Source of the DNA: an uncultured Alphaproteobacteria bacterium | GTDB taxonomy: Bacteria > Pseudomonadota > Alphaproteobacteria > Geminicoccales > Geminicoccaceae | Assembly: GCA_937926445.1 (NCBI GenBank) | Contig: CALBAK010000026.1 | Location: forward strand, 242,340-306,339 | Direction: 5' to 3' | DNA length: 64,000 bases | In this document: positions 61,827 to 64,000 of the stretch, piece after piece | Numbering within the stretch: the first letter of the stretch is position 1 | Layout: the number at the start of each line of letters is the position of its first letter | The notes under the pieces: generated by a model | Told to the model about the DNA's origin: nothing | The model's input: only the letters and a program-made list of their open reading frames with translations | Database searches by the model: none | Made by a program: the position numbers and the translations under genes

Positions 61827-62962
61827 GCTGGCCGCCGCCCCTGCCGAAGGCGGCCCGGCCGTTCGTCGATTTCGCGACGCGCTTGCGCGCCCACGGCTTC
61901 GCGATCGCCCCCGAGCAGACCGTGGCCTTCCTCGAGGCGGTGGCGCTATTGGGCCCGCGCCACATGATCGACATCCGCCGTGCGGCGATCGCCACGCTCG
62001 CCCCGCCGCGCGAGCGGATCGGCGCGTTCCTGGCACTCTTCGAGGCGCATTTTCTCGGGAGCGGGCGGGCCCTGCCGCCCGAGGCCGGGGCGGGCGAGGA
62101 GGAGCCGCTCCGGGTCCAGGAAGAGGCGGGGGGCGAGGAGGACGTCCTGCTCGAGGTCGCGGGCGAAACCAAGGGCGAGACGGCGAGCCCGGCCGAAGCC
62201 CTGGGCCTGCGGCGCTTCCCTGTCCGGCCGGCCGCCCGCGCGCTCGACCGCTTCCGCCGCGAAGCACCCCGGAGACTACCGCGGCGGCGCTCCGCGCTGC
62301 TCGTCCGCGCCCGGCGCGGACCGGTGGTCGATCTCGCTCGCACGCTGCGCCGTTCGGCGGCGCGCGAGGGGGAGCTTCTCGAGCTCGCCTTCCGCAGGCG
62401 GGCGACCCGTCAGCGCCGGATCGTGCTCCTGATCGACGTGTCGGGCTCGATGAAGGAGCAGAGCGAGACCAATCTGCGCTTCGCCCACGCGCTCGCCCGG
62501 GTCGCCGAGCGGCTCGAGGTGCTGACCTTCGGGACCCGGCTCACCCGCGTGACGCCGGCGCTGCGCATCCGATCGGTCGAACGCGCCCTCGATCGGGCCG
62601 CCCGCACCGTGCGCGACTGGGACGGCGGCACCCGGATCGGCGAAGCGCTCGCCGCGCTCTTGCGGGTGCCGCGGCTCGCGGGCTTCGCGAGGGGGGCCGT
62701 CGTGCTCGTGATCTCCGACGGGCTCGAGCGCGGCGATCCCGGCACCATGGTGCGCGCGATCGAGCGGCTCGCGCGGCTCGCGCACCGGCTCGTCTGGCTA
62801 TCCCCGCTCGCGACCGCGCCCGGTTGGCGGCCCGAGACGGCGGCGATGCGGGCCGTTCTCCCCCGTCTCGATGCGCTCTTGCCGGCCGGCTCGATCGCCA
62901 CCCTCTGCCGCCAGGTGCTCGAGCTTTCGCGCGACCGGCGGATGCGGAGGCTCGCCGCATGA
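61823..62962 (+). CDS. VWA-domain protein, CoxE-like
   Basis: A 379-aa partner of the MoxR ATPase. The first ~120 residues are helical, ~120-150 are acidic, and a von Willebrand A domain covers ~205-375 with the MIDAS motif DVSGSM and DGGTRIGEAL. The MoxR-VWA pair acts as a chaperone in metalloenzyme activation. It starts in a GTGA overlap and ends in an ATGA overlap with the amidohydrolase gene. Confidence 0.9.
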   Translation: MSWPPPLPKAARPFVDFATRLRAHGFAIAPEQTVAFLEAVALLGPRHMIDIRRAAIATLAPPRERIGAFLALFEAHFLGSGRALPPEAGAGEEEPLRVQEEAGGEEDVLLEVAGETKGETASPAEALGLRRFPVRPAARALDRFRREAPRRLPRRRSALLVRARRGPVVDLARTLRRSAAREGELLELAFRRRATRQRRIVLLIDVSGSMKEQSETNLRFAHALARVAERLEVLTFGTRLTRVTPALRIRSVERALDRAARTVRDWDGGTRIGEALAALLRVPRLAGFARGAVVLVISDGLERGDPGTMVRAIERLARLAHRLVWLSPLATAPGWRPETAAMRAVLPRLDALLPAGSIATLCRQVLELSRDRRMRRLAA

Positions 62963-63846
62963 GCGGCATCGTGGACGCCCATTTCCACGTCTGGCGGCAG
63001 GCGGATCTGCCCTGGCTTTCGGGCCCGATGCAGCCGCGAATCTTCGGCCCGTACGAGCCGCTCCGGCGCGATTACGGAATCGAGGACTATCGCCGCGACA
63101 TCGCCGACACGGGTGTGGAGCGGGCGGTCTACGTCCAGGCGAACTGGGCCCCCGAGCGGGCGATGGAGGAGGTGCTCTGGGTCGAGGGCGAAGCGCGCCG
63201 GGAGGGCTTCCCGGTGGCGATCGTGGCCTATGCCGACCTCCTCGCCGAGGATGCGGGCCGGAGGCTCGAGGCACTCGCCCGGCATCCCTCGGTCAAGGGG
63301 GTGCGCCAGCAGCTCCATTGGCACGAGATCGCCGACTATCGCTTCGCCGCCCGGCCCGACCTCGCTTGCGACCCGCGGTTGATCCAGAGCTGTCGGCGGA
63401 TGGGCGAGCTCGGCCTTCTCTTCGAACTCCAGATCTTCGCGGGCCAGGTCGAGAGCGCACTCACGCTTCTGCGCGCCTGCCCGGGTACGACCTTCGTGCT
63501 CGTCCACGCCCTCATGCTCGAGGAGGAGGGCGAGGCACCCTTCGCCCGCTGGCGCGAAGCCCTGGCACGGCTCGCCGCCGAGCCCAACCTTTTCTGCAAG
63601 CTCTCGGGCCTCAACACCTTCGTGCGCCGGCTCGACCCGGCGCTCGTGGCGCGCATCTGCCGGACCGCGCTCGAGCTCTTCGGCCCCGCGCGCTGCCTCT
63701 TCGGCTCGAATTTCCCGATCGAGAAGCTCTGGTGCGGCTATCGCGATCTGCTCGATGCCTATCGCAGCGGCATCGGACATCTTTCCGAGTCCGAGCGCCG
63801 CGCCGTGCTCTCGGACAATGCCCGTCGCGTCTACCGGCTGGACTGA
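62959..63846 (+). CDS. Amidohydrolase family protein (2-pyrone/lactone-type)
   Basis: A 295-aa TIM-barrel hydrolase of the COG3618-like amidohydrolase group. It has DAHFHVWR (metal His-x-His), the LHWHEI and LVHALM histidines, and the FGSNFPIEKLW end with the metal aspartate replaced by asparagine. Relatives hydrolyse lactones or amide rings. It should act on the hydroxylated product of the upstream Mo enzyme. ATG 62959 overlaps the CoxE-like stop. Confidence 0.85.
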   Translation: MSGIVDAHFHVWRQADLPWLSGPMQPRIFGPYEPLRRDYGIEDYRRDIADTGVERAVYVQANWAPERAMEEVLWVEGEARREGFPVAIVAYADLLAEDAGRRLEALARHPSVKGVRQQLHWHEIADYRFAARPDLACDPRLIQSCRRMGELGLLFELQIFAGQVESALTLLRACPGTTFVLVHALMLEEEGEAPFARWREALARLAAEPNLFCKLSGLNTFVRRLDPALVARICRTALELFGPARCLFGSNFPIEKLWCGYRDLLDAYRSGIGHLSESERRAVLSDNARRVYRLD

Positions 63847-63861
63847 AGGGAGGCTCGCCCC

Positions 63862-64000
63862 GTGCCGCTCGAGATCAAGATCCTGGACTATGGCGACATC
63901 GAGCTCGAATCGAGCTTTCTCGTGCTCGGGCGCGACTGCGGCCGGACCCGCCGGGTGCCTACGCTCGGCTTTCTGATCCTGGGCGGGCCGTGGCCGGTCC
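63862..64000 (+). CDS. N-acyl-homoserine-lactonase-like MBL-fold hydrolase, partial
   Basis: The 5' 46 codons of a gene cut by the window end. LEIKILDYGDIELESSFLVLGRDCG and VPTLGFLILGG match the N-terminus of AHL-lactonase-like metallo-beta-lactamase-fold proteins; the HxHxDH zinc motif lies outside. GTG 63862 follows GAAGGGAGG. In this context it may open a lactone intermediate rather than quench quorum signals; this is inference. Confidence 0.65.
   Translation, partial: MPLEIKILDYGDIELESSFLVLGRDCGRTRRVPTLGFLILGGPWPV

Overview
The window is a very GC-rich chromosomal segment, with G or C at nearly every third codon position. It most resembles an alphaproteobacterium, probably near Rhodospirillales/Geminicoccaceae. 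The phaA-phaB, gatCAB, Cpa-type Tad pilus, TAXI-TRAP and Liv/xanthine-dehydrogenase-family genes all fit that group; the exact taxon is inference. I found no tRNA, rRNA, CRISPR array or insertion sequence. Genes are packed tightly, with many ATGA/GTGA stop-start overlaps and GTG or TTG starts.

Region 1 (1-6000) is an operon of a KamA-type radical SAM aminomutase, two D-Ala-D-Ala-ligase-like ATP-grasp ligases, a GNAT acetyltransferase and two tiny SET-domain proteins. It also contains decayed copies: a relic of the GNAT 5' end and two SET relics downstream. I read it as a candidate pathway for a beta-amino-acid-derived conjugate. Region 2 (6000-9415, minus strand) is a TAXI-type TRAP uptake system with a DUF1850 protein. 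After a 1.3-kb stretch with no recognisable gene comes a two-gene unit (10749-13339): an unrecognised internally duplicated protein coupled to a ThDP-dependent enzyme.

Region 3 (13659-32390) is built around Tad pilus genes. Two TadE-like minor pilins (15658-17041), one with calcium-loop-like repeats, are separated from the main flp-cpaABCDEF-tadBC operon (23909-32390) by a metabolic block. That block holds a minus-strand trio (TrpF-like, Asp/Glu racemase-like and D-cysteine desulfhydrase-like proteins), upp, a degenerate PleD-like protein and phaAB.

Region 4 (32493-42680) is mostly housekeeping: gatCAB, a lone prim-pol primase, ruvX, an OmpA-family protein and an SbmA/YddA-type ABC exporter with a strong terminator. 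It ends with an unrecognised protein behind a good sigma70 promoter, followed by a gene-poor stretch.

Region 5 (42681-64000) starts with an orphan solute-binding protein and continues as a ~20-kb co-directional catabolic cluster. It encodes a complete Liv-type ABC importer with an AraC regulator and an importer ATPase fused to a Tm-1-like (UPF0261) domain. Next come a PEP-hydrolase-family TIM barrel, a giant flotillin with 46 consecutive 11-residue repeats and two tandem SRPBCC proteins. The cluster ends with a xanthine-dehydrogenase-family hydroxylase whose molybdenum subunit is split into two genes, CoxD/CoxE-type maturation proteins, an amidohydrolase and a metallo-beta-lactamase-fold hydrolase cut by the window edge. 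Together these suggest uptake, hydroxylation and ring-opening hydrolysis of an unidentified, perhaps N-heterocyclic, substrate.
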